From NCBI GenBank assembly GCA_002162095.1, contig CP021424.1:1674001-1738000 (forward strand): DNA of 64,000 nucleotides, given 5' to 3'. The notes beneath the pieces are model-generated. The model was not told where the DNA came from. It worked only from the letters and a program-made list of their open reading frames with translations, and did no database searches. The stretch is from Armatimonadetes bacterium Uphvl-Ar2 (GTDB lineage Bacteria > Armatimonadota > Fimbriimonadia > Fimbriimonadales > Fimbriimonadaceae). Below are positions 53,417-61,928 of the stretch, in pieces; positions within the stretch are counted from its first letter, which is position 1, and the number at the start of each line of letters is the position of its first letter. A program made the translations under genes and the position numbers.

Positions 53417-53959
53417 TTAAAGCATGCAGCCGCGCACCATAGATTGCGGCCATTTGCTCCAGTTCACGCTGGGGACCGAGTGACCGTAGCCCCGGATGAT
53501 GTTCAGGATTTCGGTGGCGCTTTGGCGGCTGGTGCCCTCCCAAATCTTGGTGAACACGGCCTGCCGCCTGGAGCCAACCCCGGTGAGATCGAAGCTGCGC
53601 TTGGCCCCGAAGCCCTTGATGATGGTCTTCTGCGGGTCGGGGATGATCGGGAACTGGATGGAGTGTTCGGCCACCTGCTTGCGCACGCTGGCGAGGTCCG
53701 AATCCATGATTCCGACCACGTCCACCTTGCCCTTGAGCTGGGCGGCGAGGTCATTCACCAGCGGCACGCCCGCTTTGTTGCTCGGGCAGCCATCCATCAG
53801 GAAGACAATGATCGTCGGCCGCTGAATGAAGGATTGGGCCGTGTAGGTTTTGCCGTCGGTGGCGGTGGCGCTGAACGTGGGCACATTTGTGGCACTGCCG
53901 AGCGCGGCCAGGCCGAGGGCGGCCAAGGGGAAGGCGAACTTAGAGAAGGCTCGAATCAT
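53417..53959 (-). CDS. Exported redoxin/AhpC-TSA-like protein
   Basis: About 180 residues with a signal peptide MIRAFSKFAFPLAALGLAAL. The thioredoxin-like part reads NVPTFSATATDGKTYTAQSF, IIVFLMDGCPSNKAG and VDVVGIMDSDLASVRKQ. The usual peroxiredoxin/thioredoxin active site is represented by a single Cys (GCPSN), so a CxxC oxidoreductase is ruled out. It could be a 1-Cys peroxidase or redox sensor. It starts at 53959; an upstream ATG at 53986 is possible. Confidence 0.75.
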   Translation of the reverse strand: MIRAFSKFAFPLAALGLAALGSATNVPTFSATATDGKTYTAQSFIQRPTIIVFLMDGCPSNKAGVPLVNDLAAQLKGKVDVVGIMDSDLASVRKQVAEHSIQFPIIPDPQKTIIKGFGAKRSFDLTGVGSRRQAVFTKIWEGTSRQSATEILNIIRGYGHSVPSVNWSKWPQSMVRGCML

Positions 53960-54005
53960 GGGGTTCCTGCGGATGAGTGACCTCACTCCTCCTGATCTCC
54001 CGAGA

Positions 54006-54929
54006 CTACTTCAAAGAATGCGCTTGCCAGCCCAAACGAATCAGGGTTTCCACCTTGCGGCGGCGGCTGGTGCGGGCGCGGCCCTGGAACACATCGTAAT
54101 CCTTGCGCTCGATTTCATCCAGGATGGCGGCGTAGAGATCGCGGGCCAGGCGGATGGCGAGGCGGCCCTGGGCCGGAATGAGGTGCATGCCGGCATCGGC
54201 CTGGCGGTAGAGCTCCCGGGTCCGCTCGATCTCGAACTTCATCAGATCCACAAAGGCGGGCGTCAGTCTGCGCTGGGCAATGTCCTCGGTGGTCACACCA
54301 AAGCGGCCCATATCTTCCAGTGGCAGGTAAAGGCGTCCGCGCTCCCAGTCTTCGGCCACATCGCGCAAGAAGTTGGTCATCTGCATCGCGTTGCCCAGAG
54401 CGACGGCGGCGCGGTTGGCTTCCTTGCTGGGCGGCATGCCCAGGATGCGGCACATCATCAGCCCGACGGCGGCGGCGCTGCCGCGCATGTAGCGTTCTAG
54501 GTCGGCGTAGGTGCGGTATCGGGTCTGGCTGAGGTCCATCTCCATGGCGTCCAGGAACAAGAGCGCTTCATCCAGCGGCACATGGCCCGACCGCACGGAG
54601 CCCACGAAGGGCCTCAAAACGGGGTGCGAGGGGCACTCCCCTTCCACTCCCCGCACCAATTGTTGCCGATAGTCTTGCAGGCGGCGCGCAATCTCGGGCC
54701 GGGGCGCATCGGGGTTGTCCACCCATTCATCGGGCACGCGGACAAAGCCGTAGAGAGCATCCACCCGGTCGCGAATCTCACGCGGGAACCGGCGACTGGC
54801 AAAGTAATACGTGGTGCCGAACTTGCGGTGCAAGGCCCGGCAGATGGCCAAATCGCCCGGTTGCACGAACGCGCCTTTCGGTGCGCACGGTGCCAACCAG
54901 CCCGGCCAGTAAGGTCCACGAATTGCCAT
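54006..54929 (-). CDS. crtB: Phytoene/squalene synthase
   Basis: 307 residues of the trans-isoprenyl diphosphate head-to-head synthase family. The two Asp-rich motifs D67-E-W-V-D71 and D190-V-A-E-D194 are present, along with TTYYFASRRFP and NAMQMTNFLRDV. It condenses two geranylgeranyl diphosphates to phytoene in carotenoid synthesis; squalene synthase activity cannot be excluded by eye, but the neighbouring crtI and cruF favour phytoene. The N-terminus has about 20 extra residues. It follows the acyltransferase gene on the same strand by 40 bases. Confidence 0.93.
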   Translation of the reverse strand: MAIRGPYWPGWLAPCAPKGAFVQPGDLAICRALHRKFGTTYYFASRRFPREIRDRVDALYGFVRVPDEWVDNPDAPRPEIARRLQDYRQQLVRGVEGECPSHPVLRPFVGSVRSGHVPLDEALLFLDAMEMDLSQTRYRTYADLERYMRGSAAAVGLMMCRILGMPPSKEANRAAVALGNAMQMTNFLRDVAEDWERGRLYLPLEDMGRFGVTTEDIAQRRLTPAFVDLMKFEIERTRELYRQADAGMHLIPAQGRLAIRLARDLYAAILDEIERKDYDVFQGRARTSRRRKVETLIRLGWQAHSLK

Positions 54930-54969
54930 CCCGCTTTAGATTAGCGTTCGATATGACCAATCGTCGGCA

Positions 54970-55653
54970 CTAGCGGCCAACTTTGCCGTACTTTGCACGA
55001 AAATCCCATCGTTCATTCACATCTGGGGTGCCGGGCACCAGCAAGTGGCTCTGCTCGGGGCGGCGCAGAAAGAGGTGGGCTTCGCGCGCCAAGATCTCGA
55101 CGGCGGTGTGGGTGCGGCCGCGCAGGTGGGCGCCGGGGGTCATGGGTTCGCCGGTCCAGATGGCGGCGACGGGCCGCTCGTGCACGCCCATTCGGTAGAC
55201 GATGGCGACGGGCACCACGGTCACGTTCGGCACCTTTTTGAGAACGAGATCGAGGGCCTCGCCGACCTCCCAGGCGTCACCTTCCGGGCGCAAAATGCCG
55301 TCGGCAAATTGGACGAGGGAGCAGGATTCGGCCCGCATCCGGCGGATGGTCTCGCGGATGGTGGCCACGCGGCGGTGAGGTTCGCCGGGCGGGAAGGGCA
55401 TCGCCCCGATCTTGCGGAACAAGGGGAAGGCATCGAATTCGGCCACCCAATCCAGGCTGGGGATGCCGAGCCGGGTGACGAGGTGGAACATCAGGTAGCC
55501 ATCGTGCCAGCCCGTGTGGTTGCACGCCCACACCACGGGGCCCTGCAGCGGCGTGTGCGGCAAGCGCGCATAAACCGAGTGGAAGGACTTGCGCACGGAC
55601 CGCCGGATCATGCCGCCCACCAGCCTCCCGGCGATGCCTTCTTCTTGCCTCAC
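54970..55653 (-). CDS. 1-acylglycerol-3-phosphate acyltransferase-like (PlsC family)
   Basis: 227 residues with the catalytic H46-x4-D51 in ACNHTGWHDG and a downstream FPPGEPHRR (motif II-like) region. Starts at a GTG. In carotenoid clusters such acyltransferases attach acyl chains to the glycosylated or hydroxylated carotenoid (as in staphyloxanthin-like or saproxanthin-type pigments), and its tight spacing with crtB supports this; a role in phospholipid synthesis is the alternative. Confidence 0.85.
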   Translation of the reverse strand: MRQEEGIAGRLVGGMIRRSVRKSFHSVYARLPHTPLQGPVVWACNHTGWHDGYLMFHLVTRLGIPSLDWVAEFDAFPLFRKIGAMPFPPGEPHRRVATIRETIRRMRAESCSLVQFADGILRPEGDAWEVGEALDLVLKKVPNVTVVPVAIVYRMGVHERPVAAIWTGEPMTPGAHLRGRTHTAVEILAREAHLFLRRPEQSHLLVPGTPDVNERWDFRAKYGKVGR

Positions 55654-55689
55654 GCGTGCAGTCTATCCGGGTTGAGGTAACACGCCCGG

Positions 55690-57165
55690 ATGCGTAGCGC
55701 ATTGGTGCTGGCCGGTTTGGTCTTGAGCGGGGTGGCGGTGGCCCGCGACCCGAACGTGATTTTGATCCTGGCGGATGACCTGGGCTACGGTGAACTAGGC
55801 TCTTACGGCCAAACCAAAATCAAGACCCCGCACCTGGACAAGATGGCCGACCAGGGCATGCGGTTTACGCAGTTCTATTCCAGCAGCCCGGTGTGCGCGC
55901 CCACTCGCGCCTCGCTGCTGACAGGGAGGCACCAGGGGCACGCCAGCATCCGGGGGAATTCGGAAGTCGGTGGCTGGGGGCTGAACGAAGGAGAAGGCCA
56001 ACTGCCGCTCCCCGCCCGTGAGGAAACGTTGGCCGAAGCGCTGAAGGCCCGGGGGTACGCCACCGGCGCCTTTGGCAAATGGGGGCTGGGCGGCCCGGGC
56101 AGCGAGGGTCACCCTCTCAACCAGGGGTTCGATACCTTTGTGGGTTACCTGTGCCAGCGCTGGGCGCACAACTTCTATCCCACCCACCTGTGGAACGGTC
56201 ACCAGGTGCACATCCTAGAGCAGAACACCTACTTCAACCCGCACACCCGCCTGGCCCCTGACACCACCGATTCGGCGGCGTTCGAGCGGTTCATCGGCAA
56301 GCAGTATTCGCCGCAAGTCATGCGTGACGAGGCGTTGAAATTCATTCACAAGAATAAGGACAAGCCGTTTTTCTTGTATTTCCCCACGCCGATCCCGCAT
56401 GCGTCTTTGCAAGCTCCGGCGGAGTGGGTGGACCGCTACCCGCGCGAATGGGATACGGTGCCGTACTTCGGGCAGAACGGCTACACGCCCAACCTGCGCC
56501 CCCGCGCCACCTACGCGGCGATGATCTCCTATATGGATGACAGCATTGGGCAGATGCTAGACCGCGTGCAGGCGCTGGGGTTGGAAGACGACACGATTGT
56601 CATCTTCACCAGCGACAACGGCACGACCTTTAATGGCGGGGTGGACCGCGAGTTCTTTAATTCTCTGCCGGGTCTGCGGGGATACAAAACGCAGATGTGG
56701 GAGGGGGGCATCCGGGTGCCGACGATTGTGAAGTTCCCGGGGCGGGTGCCGGCGGGCACGGTCTCCAAGCAAGTGGGGGTGACGCACGACCTTTTCAATA
56801 CGGTGCTGGCGGCCACCGGTGGACGGACGCGGCGCGTGGATAGCGTGAACCTGTGGCCGGCCTTCACGGATGCCAGCCGGGTGGTGGCGCGCCCGCACAT
56901 CTATTGGGAGTTCCCCGAGGGGCCGGGGTGGCAGGCGGTGCTGCTGGAAGGGCGGTACAAGGGTATCCGCCCGAACTTGCGGAACCGGGGCTTGGCGCTG
57001 GAGCTCTATGACCTGCAAGCCGACCCGATGGAGACGACGAACATTGCGGCGCAGCGGCCCGACTTGGTGCGGAAGGTTGAGGGGCTGATGCGGAGTGAGC
57101 GGGTGCCGAATCCGCGCTTCCCGCTGTGGGTGATTGACCGGCCCGTGCCACCCCCTGCGAACTAG
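55690..57165 (+). CDS. Arylsulfatase, Cys-type sulfatase family
   Basis: 491 residues with signal peptide MRSALVLAGLVLSGVAVA. Metal site D29-D30 in LILADDLGYG, and the signature C69-A-P-T-R-A-S-L-L-T-G in which the Cys must be converted to formylglycine. Further motifs GKWGLGGPG and TSDNGTTFNGG agree. It would hydrolyse sulfate esters of sugars or aryl groups outside the cytoplasm. Its necessary maturation enzyme lies 2.2 kb downstream on the other strand. It faces the carotenoid acyltransferase gene divergently. Confidence 0.95.
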   Translation: MRSALVLAGLVLSGVAVARDPNVILILADDLGYGELGSYGQTKIKTPHLDKMADQGMRFTQFYSSSPVCAPTRASLLTGRHQGHASIRGNSEVGGWGLNEGEGQLPLPAREETLAEALKARGYATGAFGKWGLGGPGSEGHPLNQGFDTFVGYLCQRWAHNFYPTHLWNGHQVHILEQNTYFNPHTRLAPDTTDSAAFERFIGKQYSPQVMRDEALKFIHKNKDKPFFLYFPTPIPHASLQAPAEWVDRYPREWDTVPYFGQNGYTPNLRPRATYAAMISYMDDSIGQMLDRVQALGLEDDTIVIFTSDNGTTFNGGVDREFFNSLPGLRGYKTQMWEGGIRVPTIVKFPGRVPAGTVSKQVGVTHDLFNTVLAATGGRTRRVDSVNLWPAFTDASRVVARPHIYWEFPEGPGWQAVLLEGRYKGIRPNLRNRGLALELYDLQADPMETTNIAAQRPDLVRKVEGLMRSERVPNPRFPLWVIDRPVPPPAN

Positions 57166-57197
57166 TCTGGTATGGGTCTAAATACCTATAACTAGAT

Positions 57198-57208
57198 GGG
57201 GGGGGGGG
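57198..57208 (+). repeat. G11 homopolymer before the cassette A5 gene
   Basis: Eleven consecutive G between TATAAC (57187-57192, a -10-like box) and the A5 ATG at 57218. Homopolymers of this length slip during replication. An upstream ATG at 57196 lies directly before the tract: with 10 or 13 G it would be in frame with A5. Confidence 0.9.
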
Positions 57209-57217
57209 TATGGCAAT

Positions 57218-58543
57218 ATGAGAGATATGGGCAAGTTCTTGGCGGTTCTCGTCACCTGGCTGATGGTCCTTGTGGCCCTGGCTCAGGGCGGGCCGGGTGG
57301 ACCCGGAGGTCCAGGTGGGCAACCCACCCTCTCGGCGCAATTCAATCTGAACGATTGGATGGTGAACGAACCTGCGACGGATAAGAACCACTTTCCGGAT
57401 CAACTTCCCGCGGTTGAGGGCAACACCATTACCGTTGTCTATGACAAGGGCGGATCCGCTCAAGTTCAGCTGTTTTTTAGGAACAACAATCCGCAGCAGG
57501 CCTTTGTAGGACAATTGATTGTTGAGGATGCGCGGTACATCCATGACACTGCGCCGTTGCCGGTGCCCTGGGGTTCGCCGCCCCCGGTGACGATTCCGGA
57601 CACCATCCTGAGTGCTCCCACGGTCTACCTGAACGTTGCAAGTCTGGCAACGGCCCCGACGACGCTCACGATTTCGGGATTGCCCGCCTTCGTTACCAAG
57701 GGTCATATCCAGTTGCAGATGAGGGCAGAAGGCAACTTTGGTGCGCAAGTTGCGGGAAGCCAAAGCTTGGTGCCTTGGAGTGGAGGGCTAACGTCGCAGA
57801 AGGTACTGATCACTTATGCCCCGCCGACGGGTGTGATGGTCCCGGTTTGGACGGAGGTTGCGGAGTTATCTTGCACGATGGCACAAGGGGAAAGTACCCT
57901 CTTTGACGTCAATAGAGAATTAGTGAAGGGTTTGTACTTTGGCAATCTGTTCGCCTATAATCTAGGTACTGCTACAGCAAACTACTACAGCTCCCAAAAG
58001 TTCAAGCTAAAGAAATTTCTAAACCATACCATGCCAAGCGGTCCTGGTCCCGGCACACCGGCGCCTGGAAACTGCTTTGATGTTAACAGCTTTTTAATTA
58101 TCCTTCACCAATCTCAAGGCATCTCTGCATCAGGCCATCGAGTTCGAATGGGTCCAATGGGTGACGCGTTTGTAACAAATCTCTTCTGTCCGATTGGGTC
58201 AGACCCAATGGATAACACACTATTCGTTCGAGTCTACTTCATACTACATTTTCAGTGCATTGTTTCAGGAACTGTCAATGACGCTGCGATTGGATATTGG
58301 AACGATCTTGCTGGTCAAGTCTACAGAAATCCCGCGTGGGCATGGTTTGATACACCAAGCTGGCAAGTAATCAACGGTATGGAAGCATACGGGCTCACGT
58401 TACGAAGAAGACTTGCAGAGGATACAGATGTTCCACACCCGTTTCATCCCTTTACAGTTGCAAGCCTGTCGAATCTAGATCCAATGCAGGAGCCCAGGTT
58501 GTCGGAAGGTGTAGTGCGGACAGGACTATTGGTAGGTGATTGA
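57218..58543 (+). CDS. Cassette protein A5: secreted, transglutaminase-like
   Basis: 441 residues. A signal peptide ends VALAQ, directly followed by GGPGGPGGPGG, exactly the linker style of A1 and A4. The C-terminal half shows a transglutaminase-like order: Cys in GNCFDVNSFLIILHQSQG (C286), His in FILHFQCIV (H344) and Asp in TVNDAAIGYW (D355), which is the Cys-His-Asp triad pattern of that superfamily, though spacing is unusual. The N-terminal half is beta-rich. GC drops inside the gene (48% in 58141-58200). It is distantly or not at all homologous to A1-A4 outside the N-terminus. Start at 57218; 57227 is an alternative. Confidence 0.6.
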   Translation: MRDMGKFLAVLVTWLMVLVALAQGGPGGPGGPGGQPTLSAQFNLNDWMVNEPATDKNHFPDQLPAVEGNTITVVYDKGGSAQVQLFFRNNNPQQAFVGQLIVEDARYIHDTAPLPVPWGSPPPVTIPDTILSAPTVYLNVASLATAPTTLTISGLPAFVTKGHIQLQMRAEGNFGAQVAGSQSLVPWSGGLTSQKVLITYAPPTGVMVPVWTEVAELSCTMAQGESTLFDVNRELVKGLYFGNLFAYNLGTATANYYSSQKFKLKKFLNHTMPSGPGPGTPAPGNCFDVNSFLIILHQSQGISASGHRVRMGPMGDAFVTNLFCPIGSDPMDNTLFVRVYFILHFQCIVSGTVNDAAIGYWNDLAGQVYRNPAWAWFDTPSWQVINGMEAYGLTLRRRLAEDTDVPHPFHPFTVASLSNLDPMQEPRLSEGVVRTGLLVGD

Positions 58544-58546
58544 GAG

Positions 58547-59407
58547 ATGCTAGTGTTTCTGCTGATGTCGAGCCAGACAAGTTCGGCCCCGTTCGACGCT
58601 CTTTTCTCAGAAAGGGAATTCGCTATCGTCTCGGAAAACGAGGGCGACTACAGCCAAGACTCAGACGCGTATGGCCGTACCTCTAGCTTTGTACTGCTGT
58701 CCGAGAAAAATCGACTGAAGCTATCGCTAGAAACTACAGAATCGACGCGCGAGCCCCTTGCAGAACATGTCTCCCGCTTGGAGTCGTGTTCGCAGAATCC
58801 ATACAGAAATGCAAGTGGTGAGGCATTTGGGTTCATTGATCGCAATCCAATTGGTACTGTTGGAAGTCCCAGTGCTGACTCCATTTTCTTGCGGCTAAAA
58901 GGTTTTCGGGAGGGAGCGACCGCAGAATTGGAAGCGGGATCATGGTTTGTTGGTAGTGGATTGGTTACTGAGTTTTCTTGGATGCCAGTTGGCAATATCG
59001 GACGAAATGCCGATTGGGGCGAAACAAAGGCGAATTGGTTGGTTTTCCAAGGTGCTTTAATGCGTTGGCATCATAGCAAGATGGCAGGCTCATGGTTATA
59101 CTCAGACAACATCCAGCGCGTAGCCGGGAGAGAGATGGTCACCAAGGTGGATAAGAACCAGAACGTCTACGTGGACATGAACGAGCTGAGCCGCCACCGG
59201 GGCTGGACCTTCACCATCAGCCTGGAGCCCGCCCGCGCAGACGTCCGTATCGGCAACGATCACATCAAGATCTATCCCGGCGCGGACCGCATCCACATCA
59301 ACGACGAACTCGTCACTCTACCGGGCACCGTCCCCACTCAAGGCTACGGCGTCTACCTCCCGCTCCGGCTACTGCAAGAACGGGGTTACTTGCCCGCGGA
59401 GGGCTGA
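58547..59407 (+). CDS. Cassette protein B5: partner of A5, with a copper-amine-oxidase-N-like end
   Basis: 286 residues, 3 bases after A5. Short hydrophobic start (LVFLLMSSQTSSA). The N-terminal two thirds are AT-richer (45% GC at 58921-58980) and unrelated to anything I know. The end, from about residue 205 (NQNVYVDMNELSRHRGW) with VRIGNDHIKIYPGADRIHIN and YLPLRLLQERGY, resembles the copper-amine-oxidase N-terminal-like stalk domain, and its DNA is GC-rich (62% at 59161-59220). This mosaic copies the pattern of B1-B4. The end overlaps the convergent FGE gene by 22 bases. Confidence 0.6.
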   Translation: MLVFLLMSSQTSSAPFDALFSEREFAIVSENEGDYSQDSDAYGRTSSFVLLSEKNRLKLSLETTESTREPLAEHVSRLESCSQNPYRNASGEAFGFIDRNPIGTVGSPSADSIFLRLKGFREGATAELEAGSWFVGSGLVTEFSWMPVGNIGRNADWGETKANWLVFQGALMRWHHSKMAGSWLYSDNIQRVAGREMVTKVDKNQNVYVDMNELSRHRGWTFTISLEPARADVRIGNDHIKIYPGADRIHINDELVTLPGTVPTQGYGVYLPLRLLQERGYLPAEG

Positions 59408-60414
59408 GAACCGCCCGGCTCGGGCCGCTTGATACACCGGAACCCGATGTGGGCCGACCCCGTATCGGGGGAGGTCTTCATCCGGGCCGTGGGGCGATAC
59501 CCCTCGCAGTACCCCCGTGCGCAAAGGAAGCTCCCACCGCGTACCACGCGCTTGCCGACCTCGGGTTCGCTGGGGTCCCAGGGTTCGGTGGGCGGGGCGG
59601 GCCGCAGCCGCCGCAAGCTCACGTAGGCATCGGCGCGGTACCAATCCTCGCACCACTCCCACACGTTGCCCTCCATATCGTAGAGGCCATTGGCCGCCAC
59701 CGGGAAGCTCTTGACCGGGGCCACCCCGCCGAACCCGTCTTCTAACAGATCCTGAGCGGGGAAGTCACCGTTCCAAATGTTGGCGTGGGGGCCTTTCGCA
59801 TCGGGAAGAGGGTCGCCCAGGGCGCGGGTGCCCACGCTCCCGCGCCGGGCCGCCAGCTCCCATTCCGCCTCGGTGGGCAGCGATTTGCCCGCCCAGCGGC
59901 AATAGGCCAGGGCGTCTTCGTAAGCCACGTGCACCACGGGGTCATCGCCCGGGGTGATCTCGGTGGCGGTGCCACCCCGGGGCCGCCGCCAACTGGCGCC
60001 GTCGACGTACTTCCACTGGTTGGTGCCTTCGTGCTTCACCCACACCAGGCTGCCCGGGGGTACGGCGGCTCCGGTCGGGCTCTTATCGGGGGGGATGCCT
60101 CGTTCGGCCACCGTGACGTACTTGGTGGCGGCCACGAATTCGGCAAACTGGCGCGTGGTGACCTCGGTGGTGTCCATCCAGAACCCATCAAGGTAGACCA
60201 GCCGCACGGGCTGCTCGTCCATCTGCCCCTCTTTGTTGCCAATGAACATCTGCCCGCCCGGCACCCAGGTCATGCCAGACGGGGTTGGACCTGGCTCCTT
60301 GACGATGAGTGCGGCGGTGACAAGCGGATGGCGCTCGGCCTCGGCTTTCGGGCTGGGTTGGCAGGCGCTGGCAAGAACCAGCCCGCTCGCGATGCCCCAC
60401 AGTACCGCCCGCAT
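59386..60414 (-). CDS. Formylglycine-generating enzyme (sulfatase-modifying factor) family protein
   Basis: 342 residues: signal or lipoprotein leader ending LASAC, then an FGE-sulfatase domain (MTWVPGGQMFIGNKEGQMDE, RLPTEAEWE-like SLPTEAEWELAARRG, NVWEWCEDWY, RVVRGGSFLCARGYCEGYRP). The two catalytic cysteines are C298 and C303, five apart as in human FGE (C336/C341), so this one looks active in making formylglycine. The obvious client is the Cys-type sulfatase 2.2 kb away. Export of FGE is common in bacteria with periplasmic sulfatases. Tail-to-tail overlap with B5. Confidence 0.92.
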   Translation of the reverse strand: MRAVLWGIASGLVLASACQPSPKAEAERHPLVTAALIVKEPGPTPSGMTWVPGGQMFIGNKEGQMDEQPVRLVYLDGFWMDTTEVTTRQFAEFVAATKYVTVAERGIPPDKSPTGAAVPPGSLVWVKHEGTNQWKYVDGASWRRPRGGTATEITPGDDPVVHVAYEDALAYCRWAGKSLPTEAEWELAARRGSVGTRALGDPLPDAKGPHANIWNGDFPAQDLLEDGFGGVAPVKSFPVAANGLYDMEGNVWEWCEDWYRADAYVSLRRLRPAPPTEPWDPSEPEVGKRVVRGGSFLCARGYCEGYRPTARMKTSPDTGSAHIGFRCIKRPEPGGSQPSAGK

Positions 60415-60435
60415 AGCGGGATTATGGCCTCAAAA

Positions 60436-61886
60436 CTAGCCGAGATAGCCGGCGTCACCGATGCGTTGCTCCACCAGTTCCGCGCCGATCAGCACCATGG
60501 GCAGGCCGTTGCCCGGCGTGGTGCTGGCCCCCACGTAGAACAGGTGCGGGTTCGACCGGCTGCGGTTGGAGGGCCGGAAGCACACGCTCTGCATAAAGTC
60601 GTGGCTGAGCCCGAACGCCGCGCCCTTGTCCAGGTTCAGGTCGCCCGCCCAATCTTGCGGGCCGTAGGTGCGTTGCGCTTGGATGTTCGCGGGGTCGAAG
60701 CCCGCCACTTCGCACAGTCGCTCGGCCACCAGGCTCTGCATCTGCTGCTCGTCTTGCGCCGTCATCTTGTAATCAAGATTCGGGCACGGAACCAGCACAA
60801 AAATGTTCTCGTGGCCGGCCGGAGCGCGGTCTGGCTGGGTTCGGTTGCTCAGCGCCACGTAAAAGGCAGGATCTTGCGGCATTCTCAACGGATGCTGGAA
60901 GATCGCGTCAAGATTCGAGCGGAAATCTGCACCAAAGAAGACGTTGTGATGCAGCAGATTCGGCAACGCGCCTTGGTAGTCGATGTACATTAGGTAGGCC
61001 GAGCACGAGGTGCGCCGCTCCTTGGCCGGGCGCTTCTCGAGTTCCCGCTCCACATAGGGGAGGTCGGCGTTGGCGATGATGAGGTCGGCGGTGCGTTCGG
61101 TGCCGTCTTGCATCCGCACCCGGTTGCCTTCGATACTCGCCACGCTTTGCCCGAGCTCAATCGTCGCGCCCCGGGCGGTGGCGAGGTCGGCCACCACTTC
61201 GCTGACGCGGGGCAGGCCACCTTGCGGATACCAAATGCCCTCGCCGTATTCCATGTAGGTCAGAACGCCGTACACCCAGGGGGCGTCGTAGGGGCTCAGC
61301 CCGAGGTACATGGTCTGGAAGGTGAACAGCATCCGCAGGCGGGGGTCGTCCACGTACTTCTCCATTCGCCGGGCCAGATTGCTGAGCATGTGGTGCTTGA
61401 ACACCGCCTGGATATCCCGGGGCCGGGCGAGGTCCAGCACGCTGCGATAGTTGCGCCGGACGAACTGGGGCACCGAAACCCGGTACAGCTCGGCGAGGTC
61501 GCCCAGGAGCTTGCCGTACCGTTCGGCTTCGCGGCGGCCGGCGAGGTCCTCGATCTGCTTCACCATCTGGGCGACGTTGGGGGTGCCATCCAGGGTGGTG
61601 CCATCGCGATAGAACACGCGGTACGAGGGGTCGCAAAGGGTGATGGGGAGGTGATCCTCCATGCGTTCGCCGAGATCGTTGAAAAGACGCTCGAAGGGCT
61701 CGCGCATCATCAGCAGGGTGGGGCCGCCGTCAAAATCGCACTCACCCACGCGCACGCGGCGGTTGCGCCCGCCGATCTGGTCAGTCTTTTCCAGCACCGT
61801 GACTTGCACACCGCGATGGGCCAGGCGCGCGGCGGTGGCTAATCCCCCAGGCCGGCCCCAATGACAATCGCGGTCTTCGCTTTCAC
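60436..61886 (-). CDS. crtI: Phytoene desaturase CrtI, interrupted by a one-base frameshift in the FAD motif
   Basis: The flavin-dependent carotenoid desaturase. From HRGVQVTVLEKTDQIGGRN to the C-terminal VGASTTPGNGLPMVLIGAE the protein is intact (about 460 residues). The start should read KAKTAIVIGAGLGGLATAAR, which is found on the minus strand from a GTG at 61886, but the G-run (CCCCC at 61844-61848 on the plus strand) has five bases where six are needed; as given the frame stops at TAG. Restoring the base yields 483 residues, normal for CrtI. The long open frame upstream of 61886 is not part of the gene. Belongs with crtB and cruF. Confidence 0.9.
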
Positions 61887-61928
61887 TCTCTCGCCTACGA
61901 GGTGGCAGGGGCCATGGTTCGATGCGAC

